Shown: positions 18,127-27,777, counted from the first letter of the stretch. The stretch: DNA of 64,000 nt from Schauerella fraxinea (GCA_030849965.1 JAVDKL010000001.1:1966554-2030553); one strand, 5' to 3'. Numbers and translations are program-made. The notes: a model not told the origin generated them from the letters alone.

Positions 18127-20262
18127 ATGAAGCTCCTGAAATTAATTGCCTTGCTCATCCTCGTTCCCCTGCTGATGACCGCATTCGGCGCCTGGGAAAA
18201 AATGCGGGCCGATGAAGATCAGGCGGATCTGCAAACGCTTGCGGTCAATCTGAACGAGTCGATTCCGAAGCTGCGCGAGCTGGTGGCCGAGCGTCCCGCC
18301 GCCTTGGTCACCGTGGGTGACGAGAAAATGGGTGCCAGCCTGGCCTTGTCGCGCTTTGAAGACGCCGCCGAAGAAATGGACACGATGTTGGCACTGGCTG
18401 CTGTGCGCGTCGGCCTGACTGTGGCCACGATCGCGTTGGGGACGATTGCTGCGCTGATCGGTGCCCTCGCGCTGGCAGCCACGATCGCCGCTGGTGGCAT
18501 CGCACGGCAATCGCGCGCCCGCATGCTCCGTACGTTCGAAGCCGGCCGCAAGATCCTGCCTTACGTGCTGGTGAGCCATATCGCGATCATTGCCGCGGCC
18601 GCGGCCACCATCATCGTGTTCGAAGCGCTGGGCATGTGGCATATCGGCCGGATGTCGTCGGGCGATTTCAAGCTGCTGCTGGCCGGCGCCGCGATTGCCT
18701 TCGGCTGCCTGTTCACTGCCTGGAACATGTTCAAGCAGTTGGGTCTGATGCTGCAGATGTTCGAACCCACGCCGATGGATGCGCTGGGCCGTACGGTGTC
18801 TGAAGCCGAGAGCCCCGCGCTGTGGGATTACGTTCGCGGCCTGGCCACGCGCCTGAGCGCCTTGCCGCCCGACCATATCGTGGTGGGCCTCACCGAAGGT
18901 TTCTACGTCACGTCGCACGACGTGCTGCTGCAACCCAGCGCGCAAGTGCTGCAAGGCCGCACGCTGTACCTGCCCTTGCCCTACCTGGCCACGTTGGATC
19001 GCGACGAAACGAGCGCCATCATCGGGCATGAACTGGGCCATTTCGCTGGTGCCGATACCGAATACAGCCAGCGTTTCGTGCCCATCTACGACGGCGTGTC
19101 GCGCAGTTTGCATGTGGTTGCGGGCTCAATCATAGAGGGCGACCTCCTGCAGCGCACGATGATGCGACCGGCGTTTCTCTTTGGCGTGTTCTTCATGGAG
19201 CAGTTCGATCACAGCGTCAATCACTGGAAGCGTGAACGCGAGTTTGCCGCGGATGCGACCGGCGTTCGTGTCTCCAGCGCTGAAGCGGCCGGCGCAGCGC
19301 TGGTGCGCAGCGTGGCCATGATGCCGCGCATCGACCACGTGCTGAGCGCGCGCGCAGAAGCGCCCGAGGCGACCACCGAGGATGCCATTGAGCAGCTGCT
19401 GCGCGAACTGAGCGGCGCACCGCTGACCGCGCCGGACGAGCACCTTGCCGAACGCTTGCCCCACCCTACCGATTCGCACCCGCCCACGCGCAACCGCATC
19501 GAGGCGCTCGGTACCACGGTGCCCGCCGTACTGGCGCGCGGTCTGCGCCCGGTCACCGTGAGCGACGGCCTGCGCACGCTGGACGGTTATCTTGGTGACG
19601 CCGCGCCGTTGCGCAGCGCGCTGTCGGACGACTTCGATGCGCACGTCAAGGCGCAGGACCAGGAAATCACCGAGTTGCTCCAGGCCCACGCCGCCGCGGT
19701 GCAGGACGAAACGCGTCTGACCGAAGGCGCGCGCAAGCAGGGCATCTTTCACTATGTATTGGGGGGATTCTTCCTGCTCGTCAGCATATCGATGATCGTC
19801 ACCGCACTGATGACGGCCAACACGCTGGGAACAGCGCTGCCTGTAATGCTGATCGTGGCCGGCCTCTTCGTGGTTCTGTCCGCCATCCTGCTGTGGCGCG
19901 GACGCCTTTACATCGTCGACAACGACAAGCCTGTGATCACGCTCACGCCGGATCATTTCATCATTACCAATGTCGCGCAGCCCGTGCCTATCGCCCACAT
20001 CGACGACATGGGCCTGCAAGTGGGGCACGGCGTGCGCATCACGCTGACGATCGATGCCGACGCGCCTATGCCAACCGTGTTGCCGCTCAAGATGGGCGCA
20101 CGCGGTGCCAAGCTCAATAAGCGCAAGCGCACGCTGACGATCCTGCTAGCGCAGGTGTCGGCCAACGGCGAACGCATGAAGCCGGATCAACTGCTCGACT
20201 TGTTGTCGAACTATCTGAAAGCAGGCCAGGCACGCCATCTCTTGAAAGATCGGACGGCCTGA
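18127..20262 (+). CDS. M48-family membrane metalloprotease
   Basis: A 711-residue integral membrane protease. N-terminal helices lie at about 3-22, 90-125, 145-165 and 175-200. The zinc motif HELGH is at residues 301-305, and a downstream REREFAADA provides the third ligand, as in HtpX/Ste24-type enzymes. A further hydrophobic pair lies near 540-600, followed by a soluble tail of about 110 residues ending in basic sequence. It is much longer than HtpX (about 290 residues). It converges on a DUF2207-LemA operon; LemA, DUF2207 and M48 proteins are frequent neighbours, suggesting a shared envelope quality-control role. Confidence 0.9.
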   Translation: MKLLKLIALLILVPLLMTAFGAWEKMRADEDQADLQTLAVNLNESIPKLRELVAERPAALVTVGDEKMGASLALSRFEDAAEEMDTMLALAAVRVGLTVATIALGTIAALIGALALAATIAAGGIARQSRARMLRTFEAGRKILPYVLVSHIAIIAAAAATIIVFEALGMWHIGRMSSGDFKLLLAGAAIAFGCLFTAWNMFKQLGLMLQMFEPTPMDALGRTVSEAESPALWDYVRGLATRLSALPPDHIVVGLTEGFYVTSHDVLLQPSAQVLQGRTLYLPLPYLATLDRDETSAIIGHELGHFAGADTEYSQRFVPIYDGVSRSLHVVAGSIIEGDLLQRTMMRPAFLFGVFFMEQFDHSVNHWKREREFAADATGVRVSSAEAAGAALVRSVAMMPRIDHVLSARAEAPEATTEDAIEQLLRELSGAPLTAPDEHLAERLPHPTDSHPPTRNRIEALGTTVPAVLARGLRPVTVSDGLRTLDGYLGDAAPLRSALSDDFDAHVKAQDQEITELLQAHAAAVQDETRLTEGARKQGIFHYVLGGFFLLVSISMIVTALMTANTLGTALPVMLIVAGLFVVLSAILLWRGRLYIVDNDKPVITLTPDHFIITNVAQPVPIAHIDDMGLQVGHGVRITLTIDADAPMPTVLPLKMGARGAKLNKRKRTLTILLAQVSANGERMKPDQLLDLLSNYLKAGQARHLLKDRTA

Positions 20263-20272
20263 TCGGCTCAGC

Positions 20273-20301
20273 GGGCACGCTATCGAGCGTGCCTGGGTTT
20301 T
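20273..20301 (+). terminator. Rho-independent terminator of the M48 gene
   Basis: A perfect 7-bp GC-rich stem GGCACGC / GCGTGCC around a 6-base loop (TATCGA), followed by TGGGTTTT, 11 bases past the M48 stop. Confidence 0.7.
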
Positions 20302-20329
20302 CTGTCAGTGCTGTTTAAGCTGTCTGCGC

Positions 20330-20419
20330 TGAGTATGCTGAGTGTGCTGAGTGTGCTGGGTGTACTGGGTCTGCTCTGTGTGCTCTGTGTGCTCTGTGTG
20401 CTGGGTCGGCTGAGCGCCT
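20330..20419 (+). repeat. 9-bp degenerate tandem repeat, about ten copies
   Basis: Units TGAGTATGC, TGAGTGTGC (twice), TGGGTGTAC, TGGGTCTGC, TCTGTGTGC (three times), TGGGTCGGC and TGAGCGCCT run without gaps between the two convergent genes. Both strands stay open through it because the period is a multiple of three, but no start or homology supports a gene. Confidence 0.85.
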
Positions 20420-20504
20420 CTACGTGCCCACGCCTGGCCTTGCACAGCGGCGATCCATGAGACGGATCGCAGCGGCTCCCGCCGCTCGACCGCAGTGCAG
20501 CGGT

Positions 20505-22451
20505 TTACCAGCCCGATCCGCCGCCGCCACCGCCGCCACCGCCCGACGATCCGCCACCGGAAGATCCGCTCGACGACGACGAGCTCGACGATGATGACGA
20601 TGAGCCGCTCGACCAGTTGCCGCTCGATCCTGGCGCGCTGGACGACGACGGCGTACTCACTGGACTCACGTCTCGGCTCACCTCGCGCACCATATCCGAC
20701 GGGTCGCGCTGCATCATGTCGTGACCGCCGTAATCCCGCTGCATCATCTCGAGCGCAGCCATTCCCGCCACGCCGGCAAACAGTCCCGAAAACGCAGCCG
20801 CCCACTCGCGCCCCACATCCAGCGCCACGGCATACGGCAGGCAGCGCTCATACACCGCGAGCTTTTCCTCAGGTGTGACGAGTGCCTGCAGACGCGGGCC
20901 TTCGGCAAGCGTCAGATACTGCTTGAAGCCTTCGAGCTGATCCAGGATGCGATAGCCCTCGTCCGTGTAGCCGCGCAGCTCGGTAAAGCCGCGGATAACG
21001 AACGGTACGAGCAGCATCGGCAATATGCCTGTCAGGGCAGTCCAATTGCCGTCGATCAGCATCTTCGCTTGCATGAGGAGGAAAAAACCCAGCATCGGCA
21101 GCGCCATAACCACAACGAATATGGTCGCGAGAAGGCTGAAGCCGTTCTTGCGCCAGGAGCGGACGTAGAACGTCATCACGCCTGTCCAGAAACTCGCGAC
21201 CACGGCAAGCACCACGTAGGCCACCGAGGAAGGATCCTGCCAACGGGCCGCGCCCAGGGAAGCGACCACATAGGCTACCCAGAGCATCAGCCCCCGGCCT
21301 GCCCAAGGACTGCTCGACACGAATAATCGTTTGCTCCAGACCTTCTTCAATTGCGACTCGACCTGCTCGCGCGCATCGCGAAACCGCCGATTCTCCAGCC
21401 CGTCGTTATCGAAGGCCTGATCTTTACGAAACAGCTTCTTTAGGATGACCCCAAGGATCGGATCCTTCGTCGCAGAAGTCGCCTGCGCGCCGAGCTCGAA
21501 ACGGGTGCTGGTTTCGGTCTTGCGCATACGCATGGCGCGCAGAGAGATCAGCTCCAGCATGCCCACCACGTACGAACGGTCGTCGTAGGCCTGCCGCATG
21601 ATGTAGCGCGCCGACGGTGCAGACACACCCGCGGGTGCTTCGTAAAGCGGCACGATCATCGGTTGAGATCTGCGGCGCACACGGCGTTGCGCGACAACAT
21701 AGAATCCCGCGATCAGCACGAAACCGAGCAACGCAACGACCGCGCCGATGTTGTCGCGCAACGCATAAAGCCAGATCTGCACGTCCGATGGCGGGGTCAC
21801 GATCCCCTTAGGCCAGGCAGCCGCCACGGTCAACCCTTGTTCAATGCCCAATGGCGCGGTCGTTTCAAACGACACGCTGCCGGGGCGCTGATCCGTTACG
21901 CGCGCGTCTCCCGCTGTCGAACCTTGACTTCCGGTGTACACGGCCGTTCGCAGAATCTCGCCAGATTCCGGCAACGTGATGCGTGCGCTGGCGCGGTCGA
22001 TGGGAAACACCCACCCCGTGCCGGTCACGTTCCAGTACAGCTCATCGATATCGCTGAAGAAGCCGATCTGGCGCGTGGTGCGGTAACGGATCACATACTC
22101 GTGCGGCCCACGCTCCAGCAACACATCGCCACTGCCGATGCGAATGCGCGTGCCGTTGCTCAGATGCTCGGTCTTATAGGGTTCAGCGTGTCCGTCACGC
22201 GAGACGCCAAGCACATCGAATCCCATCACCACATTCGTGCCGTCGCCGCGACGATAGCGCGTTGGAAAATCGCGCAGGATGCCGCGCGAGATATCGTCGC
22301 CTTCGGCAATCAGACGGATCTTTTCGCTGACGATCAGGTCACCGTTTTTCTGGACGGCGATGTCGCTGAAGAAATCGGTGATGCGTTCGTCTGCGCGCGC
22401 GCCGCTCACCAGCGTCACGGCCAACAGCAATGCGCCAAGCCAGGCTTTCAT
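20505..22451 (-). CDS. DUF2207 membrane protein
   Basis: A 648-residue protein: a signal peptide (residues 1-20), an extracytoplasmic DUF2207 beta-rich domain (ITDFFSDIAVQKNGDLIVSE, SRGILRDFPTRYR), a membrane helix near 245-265, cytoplasmic insert, further helices at about 375-470, and a Ser-rich then Gly-rich tail ending GGGGGSGW. This tail is characteristic of the family. The start at 22451 leaves a true signal peptide; in-frame codons to 22508 would overlap lemA. Function is unknown. It is in an operon 13 bases after lemA. Confidence 0.9.
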   Translation of the reverse strand: MKAWLGALLLAVTLVSGARADERITDFFSDIAVQKNGDLIVSEKIRLIAEGDDISRGILRDFPTRYRRGDGTNVVMGFDVLGVSRDGHAEPYKTEHLSNGTRIRIGSGDVLLERGPHEYVIRYRTTRQIGFFSDIDELYWNVTGTGWVFPIDRASARITLPESGEILRTAVYTGSQGSTAGDARVTDQRPGSVSFETTAPLGIEQGLTVAAAWPKGIVTPPSDVQIWLYALRDNIGAVVALLGFVLIAGFYVVAQRRVRRRSQPMIVPLYEAPAGVSAPSARYIMRQAYDDRSYVVGMLELISLRAMRMRKTETSTRFELGAQATSATKDPILGVILKKLFRKDQAFDNDGLENRRFRDAREQVESQLKKVWSKRLFVSSSPWAGRGLMLWVAYVVASLGAARWQDPSSVAYVVLAVVASFWTGVMTFYVRSWRKNGFSLLATIFVVVMALPMLGFFLLMQAKMLIDGNWTALTGILPMLLVPFVIRGFTELRGYTDEGYRILDQLEGFKQYLTLAEGPRLQALVTPEEKLAVYERCLPYAVALDVGREWAAAFSGLFAGVAGMAALEMMQRDYGGHDMMQRDPSDMVREVSRDVSPVSTPSSSSAPGSSGNWSSGSSSSSSSSSSSSGSSGGGSSGGGGGGGGGSGW

Positions 22452-22464
22452 GATGGCGTCTCGC

Positions 22465-23022
22465 TTAAAACTTGACGGAAGGAACGGTAGCCGCCGCCGG
22501 ATCGCCAAGGTCGAAATACGGCGCCACCTTGAAGCCGAAGCTCGATGCCACGATCACGCTAGGAAACGATTCGACCAGGTTGTTGAGTTCGCGGGCCGTG
22601 CCGTTGTAGTAACGGCGCGCCATCTGCAGGTGATCCTCGATCTCGGCCAGTTGCTCTTGCAGATGAAGATAATTACCGTCGGCCTTCAACTGCGGATAGC
22701 CTTCGGCCACCGCAAACAGCCGCCCGATGGCGCCACTCAACGCTTTCTCGGCCTGTGCCTGATCGGCCACCCCATTGGCGTTGATGCTCTGCGCACGTTT
22801 GGCGGCGATATCTTCGAAGATGCCCTTCTCGTGAGCCGCATACGATTTCACGGTCTCAACCAGATTGGGGATCAGGTCGACGCGCCGGCGCAGTTGAACG
22901 TCGATGCCGCTCCAGCCCTCGCGCGTCATGTTGCGATGACGCACCAGACTGTTATAGAGCTTGATCACGTACAGCAAGACAACGACAGCAACCGCAACGG
23001 CCACCCAGGCGCCGATAGACAT
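22465..23022 (-). CDS. lemA: LemA-family protein
   Basis: A 185-residue LemA protein: an N-terminal membrane anchor (about 3-22, WVAVAVAVVVLLYVIKLYNS) and the conserved RRRVDLIPNLVETVKSYAAHE, followed by the helical bundle and YYNGTARELNNLVESFPS. LemA is membrane-anchored with most of the chain outside; its role is unclear. The ATG at 23022 was chosen because AAGGA lies 9 bases upstream; the in-frame TTG at 23031 abuts that ribosome site. First gene of the lemA-DUF2207 operon. Confidence 0.92.
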   Translation of the reverse strand: MSIGAWVAVAVAVVVLLYVIKLYNSLVRHRNMTREGWSGIDVQLRRRVDLIPNLVETVKSYAAHEKGIFEDIAAKRAQSINANGVADQAQAEKALSGAIGRLFAVAEGYPQLKADGNYLHLQEQLAEIEDHLQMARRYYNGTARELNNLVESFPSVIVASSFGFKVAPYFDLGDPAAATVPSVKF

Positions 23023-23210
23023 GGACTTCAATCCTTATTGTTGTGACTCGATGCGGTACATGGCGCGTACGCCCCCTCCCGCAGCGGGTAGTTAACCCCA
23101 ATCGGATGAGATATGGCGGCGGCATTCGTTACTGCGCGCAACGAAATCGCTCCAGATGCGTATTCGTGCGTCGTTCACTATGATGTCGGATTGTTCACGG
23201 AGTACATCGC

Positions 23211-24029
23211 ATGGAATCGTTGACCACACAGGGCATTCACATCCCCCGCTTAGGCCTGGGCACGTTCAAGATGGAGGGTGACGTTTGTCGGACCGCCGTC
23301 GAGAGCGCCATCGAGTTAGGCTACCGCCACATCGATACGGCCACCCGGTACGGCAACGAAGCCGCCGTGGGCGAGGCGCTGGCCAATATCTCCGTGCCGC
23401 GCGGCGAGCTGCACGTCACCACCAAGGTCTGGCACGATCAGCTTGCCCCCGATGCCATTCGCCGTTCGTTCGATGCCAGCCTGAAAAACCTGCGTCTGGA
23501 TTACGTCGACCTCTTCCTGGTGCACTGGCCGTCGCCCAACATGAACCTGCATGCCATCTTCGAGACGCTGGCCGAGCTGCAGGCTGAAGGCCGAACGCGC
23601 GCGATCGGCGTCTGCAACTTCACGGTGGATCTGCTGCGCCAAGTGATCGAAGACGTGGGTGCGCCGATTGCCTGCAATCAGATCGAATATCACGCCCTGC
23701 TCGATCAAACCCCGGTGCGCAGTTATCTGGCGTCCAAGTCGATTCCGGTGGTGGCCTACTGCCCGTTGGCGCAAGGCAAATTGACCGCACATCCGGCCAT
23801 GGTCGAGATCGGCAAGAAGCACAACGCGAGCGCTGCTCAGGTGGCGTTGCGTTGGTTGCTGGACCAGGACGGCGTACTGGCCATCCCCAAAGCCTCGCGC
23901 GTTGAAAGCCAGCAAGCCAACCTGGACGCGCTCAAGGTGAAGCTGGACGACGACGATCGTCGCGCGATCGCAGCGCTGCCGAAGAACGAACGCTGCGTGA
24001 ATCCGGATTTCGCGCCGGCTTGGGACTGA
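23211..24029 (+). CDS. Aldo/keto reductase (2,5-diketo-D-gluconate reductase type)
   Basis: A 272-residue NADPH-dependent aldo/keto reductase with the complete catalytic tetrad: Asp42 and Tyr47 (HIDTATRYGNE), Lys72 (VTTKVW) and His105 (FLVHWPS). The cofactor-binding IPKASRVE segment is near the C-terminus. Closest in style to DkgB, which reduces diketogluconate, methylglyoxal and other aldehydes. A single gene with its own upstream region; a detoxification role is plausible. Confidence 0.92.
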   Translation: MESLTTQGIHIPRLGLGTFKMEGDVCRTAVESAIELGYRHIDTATRYGNEAAVGEALANISVPRGELHVTTKVWHDQLAPDAIRRSFDASLKNLRLDYVDLFLVHWPSPNMNLHAIFETLAELQAEGRTRAIGVCNFTVDLLRQVIEDVGAPIACNQIEYHALLDQTPVRSYLASKSIPVVAYCPLAQGKLTAHPAMVEIGKKHNASAAQVALRWLLDQDGVLAIPKASRVESQQANLDALKVKLDDDDRRAIAALPKNERCVNPDFAPAWD

Positions 24030-24078
24030 ATCCCGTCATGCCCGGTTCGCGTTCGACTCACGTCCGGGTAATGCGACG

Positions 24079-24825
24079 CTAGCGCCCGCCCGCCACATCC
24101 ACCACGGCGCCGTGCACATACGACGCCTGTGGCGAGGCCAGCCACAACACCGTTTGCGCCACCTCGTCGGCACTGCCTGAACGGGCCATCGGCACAGCCG
24201 TTTTGGCCAACTCGCGCACATGGGCCGAGCCGCCGTGAATGTCGTGGATATCGGTTTCGATCAGACCGGGTCGCACGGTATTCACCCGGATGCCCTCGGC
24301 GCCCACCTCCTTGGCGAGCGCGAGCGAAAAACTATCGATCGCACCTTTGGTGGCCGCGTAATGACTGCCACCCGCCATGCCGCCCAGGCGCGATGCCACC
24401 GACGACATATTCACAATGGCGCCACCCGTGCCGCCGTGCGTGGTCGACATGCGGCGCACCGCCATCCGCGAGCAATAGAACATGCTGAAGACGTTGGCCC
24501 GAAACACACGCTCGAGCGTCGCGGCATCCATGTCTTCCACGCGGCAACTGCCCAGCACGCCGGCATTGTTGACGAGCACGTCCAATCGCCCGAACGCGCG
24601 ATCCACCGCGTCGAACAAGCGCTCCACATCCTGCGGTACGCCCACGTCGGCTTGTACGGCTATCGCCACCCCGCCTGCGGCGACGATATCGCCCACCACG
24701 GCGTTGGCAGATACCGCATCGCTCAGGTAGTTCACCGCGACGCGATACCCATCGACCGCAGCCAGGCGCGCAATCGCCGCACCGATCCCTCGGCTCGATC
24801 CCGTTACCACCATCGTCTTCGTCAT
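24079..24825 (-). CDS. SDR oxidoreductase
   Basis: A 248-residue classical SDR: TGSSRGIGAAIAR, NNAGVLG, the catalytic Ser in NMSSVAS, YAATK (YxxxK) and a C-terminal YVHGAVVDVAGG. The ATG at 24825 overlaps the stop of the Bug receptor gene (ATGA), so it is translated from the same message. It is the last gene of the AtuA-like operon, where it may oxidise a hydroxyl intermediate. Confidence 0.9.
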   Translation of the reverse strand: MTKTMVVTGSSRGIGAAIARLAAVDGYRVAVNYLSDAVSANAVVGDIVAAGGVAIAVQADVGVPQDVERLFDAVDRAFGRLDVLVNNAGVLGSCRVEDMDAATLERVFRANVFSMFYCSRMAVRRMSTTHGGTGGAIVNMSSVASRLGGMAGGSHYAATKGAIDSFSLALAKEVGAEGIRVNTVRPGLIETDIHDIHGGSAHVRELAKTAVPMARSGSADEVAQTVLWLASPQASYVHGAVVDVAGGR

Positions 24826-25790
24826 TGCGGCTCGATCCCTGCGTCCTTCACGAGCTTGGCCCACTTGACGATCTCGGCCGCAATAAACGTCTTCAAGGTT
24901 GCCGGGTCTTGATAGGCCGGCGCGATGCCATTGGCGATCAGCCGTTGCTGTAGGGCGGGATCGTCGAGCGTCTTGCGCGCGGCCATCGTCAACGTGTCGA
25001 CCACGTCTTGCGGCAACTTGGCCGGCCCGACCATCGCAAACCACGCGGTGATTTCAAACCCCGGCAGCACCTTCGAAAGCGGTGGCCAGCCGGGCGTGAG
25101 TACGCTCTCTTCCTTGGCCGTGACGGCGATGGCGCGCAACCGGCCGCCCTTGGACTGCGCCAGCGCATTGGCCGCATCGACGAACGTGAAATCCAGGCTG
25201 CCGCCCAAGACGTCGTTGACGGCATCCGGAATGCCCTTGTAAGGCACGGCCAAGACGTCCAACCCCGCCATCGATTTCAGCATCGCCAGCGACACCTGCG
25301 AACTCGACGACCCGAAGCCCGCCGAGAGCTTTCCGGGCCGTGATTTGGCGTACGCGATGAATTCTTCCGTGGTCTTGGCCGGGAAGTCCGACCGCACCAT
25401 CAGTACCAGCAGGTTGGCGCCCAATCCGGCGATCGGCGTGAAGTCCTTGAGCGGATCGTAGGGCAGCTTCTTGAAGAGACTCACATTGGCCGCAATCGCG
25501 GTATTCGCACTGATCATCAGCGTGTGCCCGTCCGGTGCGCTTTCGGTCAATGCCGCCACGGCGATGATGCCCTGGGCGCCCGGCTTGTTCTCGACCACCA
25601 TGGTCTGGCCCAACGCTTTCTGCATATCGCTGCTGACCAGACGCGCCAACTGATCGGTGGCGCTGCCGGCGGGAAACGGCACCAGCACCCGGATCGGGCG
25701 ATCGGGATAGGCATACGCGGTGCCGGCGGCGGCCAGCCCCAGCGCCAGCGCGGTCGCGCCGGCAAGTGCCCGACGAAGCAAAGCATTCAT
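24822..25790 (-). CDS. Bug-family tripartite tricarboxylate transporter receptor
   Basis: A 322-residue periplasmic receptor: a signal peptide (MNALLRRALAGATALALGL... to about residue 27), then YPDRPIRVLVPFPAGSATDQ and VVENKPGAQG, both family signatures. No TctA/B permease is nearby. GGAGAC precedes the ATG. It lies between the AtuA-like genes and an SDR in a minus-strand operon, suggesting it supplies the organic acid handled there. Confidence 0.92.
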   Translation of the reverse strand: MNALLRRALAGATALALGLAAAGTAYAYPDRPIRVLVPFPAGSATDQLARLVSSDMQKALGQTMVVENKPGAQGIIAVAALTESAPDGHTLMISANTAIAANVSLFKKLPYDPLKDFTPIAGLGANLLVLMVRSDFPAKTTEEFIAYAKSRPGKLSAGFGSSSSQVSLAMLKSMAGLDVLAVPYKGIPDAVNDVLGGSLDFTFVDAANALAQSKGGRLRAIAVTAKEESVLTPGWPPLSKVLPGFEITAWFAMVGPAKLPQDVVDTLTMAARKTLDDPALQQRLIANGIAPAYQDPATLKTFIAAEIVKWAKLVKDAGIEPQ

Positions 25791-25864
25791 GGTTGTCTCC
25801 TACGATGCCATCGTGTGGATGGTCTGGTTGTGTTCGGTATTCGACCTGGCGCACAAGCTTTGGT

Positions 25865-25900
25865 GTGCTTCCAGGAGTGCTTCTAGGACTGCTCCTGGGT
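25865..25900 (-). repeat. 12-bp tandem repeat spanning a stop codon
   Basis: Three units on the plus strand: GTGCTTCCAGGA, GTGCTTCTAGGA and CTGCTCCTGGGT. The TAG stop of the small AtuA-like gene lies in the middle unit, so the repeat crosses from non-coding into coding sequence. Confidence 0.6.
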
Positions 25901-26341
25901 TTGCTTTAACGCCTGATGCGGTGCCGTTACCTGTTCCTGCGCCTGATGTGCTGTCTGGTGCACTTGCGGTGCTTGAGGATGTGCCTGGCGCTGCGCTTCG
26001 GGATGCGCCGCCGGCAACGCAATCGGCAAGGTCAGAAGATGAAACGACAACGACTTCCCATGCGTGTCGAGATTGAGCGAATCGTTGACGCCCCCGTCGA
26101 GCACATCGTCGAGCACAAAATTCATCGCCGCGATTTTGGGCAGCAAATAGCGTTTGACGGCCGTTGGCCGGCGATCGGCAAACAGCGCCATCACGCGCGC
26201 CTCGGTCACCTCGGCGACCAGCAGCGCATAGTCTTCGGCGCGATAGGCAATCACACTGATATTGGATCGATTGCCCTTGTCGCCGGTGCGTGCGTGGGCG
26301 AGACGATGCAGCAGAACGATCGTGTTGCGGTCGCTTGTCAT
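25883..26341 (-). CDS. AtuA-related small (C-terminal) domain protein
   Basis: A 152-residue protein. Residues 1-105 match the ferredoxin-fold domain that forms the C-terminal part of full-length AtuA proteins (LAHARTGDKGNRSNISVIAYR, LNFVL-like and DGGVNDSLNLDTHGKSLS). Residues about 108-152 are a low-complexity tail rich in Gln, His, Ala and Pro that continues into a 12-bp tandem repeat. It follows the large AtuA gene by 7 bases; together they equal one long AtuA, so this is a split-gene version. Confidence 0.85.
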   Translation of the reverse strand: MTSDRNTIVLLHRLAHARTGDKGNRSNISVIAYRAEDYALLVAEVTEARVMALFADRRPTAVKRYLLPKIAAMNFVLDDVLDGGVNDSLNLDTHGKSLSFHLLTLPIALPAAHPEAQRQAHPQAPQVHQTAHQAQEQVTAPHQALKQTQEQS

Positions 26342-26348
26342 AAGGCGG

Positions 26349-27692
26349 TTACTCCACGAAATGAAAGGAAGCGGGCACGTGCTCGCGCGGGATCAGGCAC
26401 GACGATGTCGAAAGCCGTTTGCGCTTGGCCAACCGCACGCCGCCCCCGCCCGCCGGCCCGCAGGTGTAGAGCGCATCCACTTCTCGCAACAGCCGATCGA
26501 TCTGATGCTGCTCGGTATGGGCAGCCGCGATGCGCAGCCGCACCTCAGTGGCTTGACCCACGGGTTCCCGGGCCAGCGCCGCACCGCGATCGTCGCCCAA
26601 AATACTCATCACGCCGATCAGATCGAAGCGCAGCGTGAAGTCCTGCCCCACGCGTTTGCGAATGATGTCGGCCGCCAATCTGGCGCGCGCTTCCGCGTTC
26701 GGCCCGGCATATGAGATCTCGCCTTCGCCCAACCAGCCGCCTTCGAAAAACACGGTGGCCTTCAAGGTATCCGTGCGAGGGTGGCCTTTCACGCCAGTGA
26801 GGCGCACGCGATCCGGTCCGATCTGTTCGACTTCGACGTCGCTGAAATCCGCCACCACATCCGGCGTGATGTAGGCCGCTGGATCGTGTACTTCGTACAG
26901 CATCTGCTCCTTTACCGTGCGCGGATCCACCAACCCGCCGGTATGCGCAGCCTTCGTGATCACGCAACCGCCATCGATATCGATCTCAGCGATCGGAAAT
27001 CCGGGGTTGTGCAGATCCGGCACATCCTTCAAGCCTGGATCGGCAAAATAGCCGCCAGTGACTTGCGCTCCGCATTCGAGCAAATGGCCGGCCAGGATGC
27101 CGCCTGCAAGTTGATCCCATTGATCCTCGCGCCATTTGAAGGCGGCCATCGCCGGCCCCAGCACCAGGGCCGAATCGGCCACGCGTCCGGTGATCACGAT
27201 TTGCGCGCCGGCCGTCAGGGCGCGTGCAATGCACAATGAGCCCTGATAAACATTGGCGCTGACCAGCTTGCGTTCGCGTTCGGCCGGCGTCAGATGCTTG
27301 AGGAGTTCCGCCATGCCCAGCGGCGTCGACATATCGTCGCCCTCGACCACCGCAATGCGCGGCGCGGGCAACCCCAATTCTTGCGCGAGGCGTTTGATAT
27401 GCAGTGCGGCGCCACGCGGGTTGGCCGCCCCCATATTGCTCACGATGGGGATGTCATGCGCAAGACAGCGTGCCAGCACCGGCCGCAACTCCAGCTCAAG
27501 CAAGGGCTCGTAGCCGCTATCGGGATCGTCCTGTCGCATGAGCTGCCGCAAGGCCAACGTGCGCTCAGCCAACATCTCGAAGATCAATGCCCGCGGCCCG
27601 TCGTGCGCGATCAGCGTCTCCACTACCGGCCCGGGCGCGTCGACCCGATCGCCCGAAAATCCGGCGCCCGCTCCCACCGCAATCGTGCGCAT
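26349..27692 (-). CDS. AtuA-family (DUF1446) protein
   Basis: A 447-residue DUF1446 protein: GAGAGFSGDRVDAP at the N-terminus, SNMGAANPRGAALHI, ITGRVADSALVLGPA and GGCVITKAAHTGG. AtuA is required for acyclic terpene (citronellol/geraniol) use in pseudomonads, but its reaction is not settled, and many AtuA homologues sit in unrelated acid-catabolism operons. Here it lacks the C-terminal domain, supplied by the next gene. First gene of the operon; divergent from a LysR that probably controls it. Confidence 0.88.
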   Translation of the reverse strand: MRTIAVGAGAGFSGDRVDAPGPVVETLIAHDGPRALIFEMLAERTLALRQLMRQDDPDSGYEPLLELELRPVLARCLAHDIPIVSNMGAANPRGAALHIKRLAQELGLPAPRIAVVEGDDMSTPLGMAELLKHLTPAERERKLVSANVYQGSLCIARALTAGAQIVITGRVADSALVLGPAMAAFKWREDQWDQLAGGILAGHLLECGAQVTGGYFADPGLKDVPDLHNPGFPIAEIDIDGGCVITKAAHTGGLVDPRTVKEQMLYEVHDPAAYITPDVVADFSDVEVEQIGPDRVRLTGVKGHPRTDTLKATVFFEGGWLGEGEISYAGPNAEARARLAADIIRKRVGQDFTLRFDLIGVMSILGDDRGAALAREPVGQATEVRLRIAAAHTEQHQIDRLLREVDALYTCGPAGGGGVRLAKRKRLSTSSCLIPREHVPASFHFVE

Positions 27693-27777
27693 GGTTGTCT
27701 CCTGTTGTTATGGCTTCATTATCGGAAGCACTTATCGTTCTGTAAAATTAATTTATCTGCACAATTCATTAGCCAAT

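Noticed and set aside
20305-20504. Repetitive Thr-Gln-His-rich frame on the minus strand at 20305
   Set aside because: It arises because the 9-bp repeat has a period divisible by three; no ribosome site or conserved sequence.
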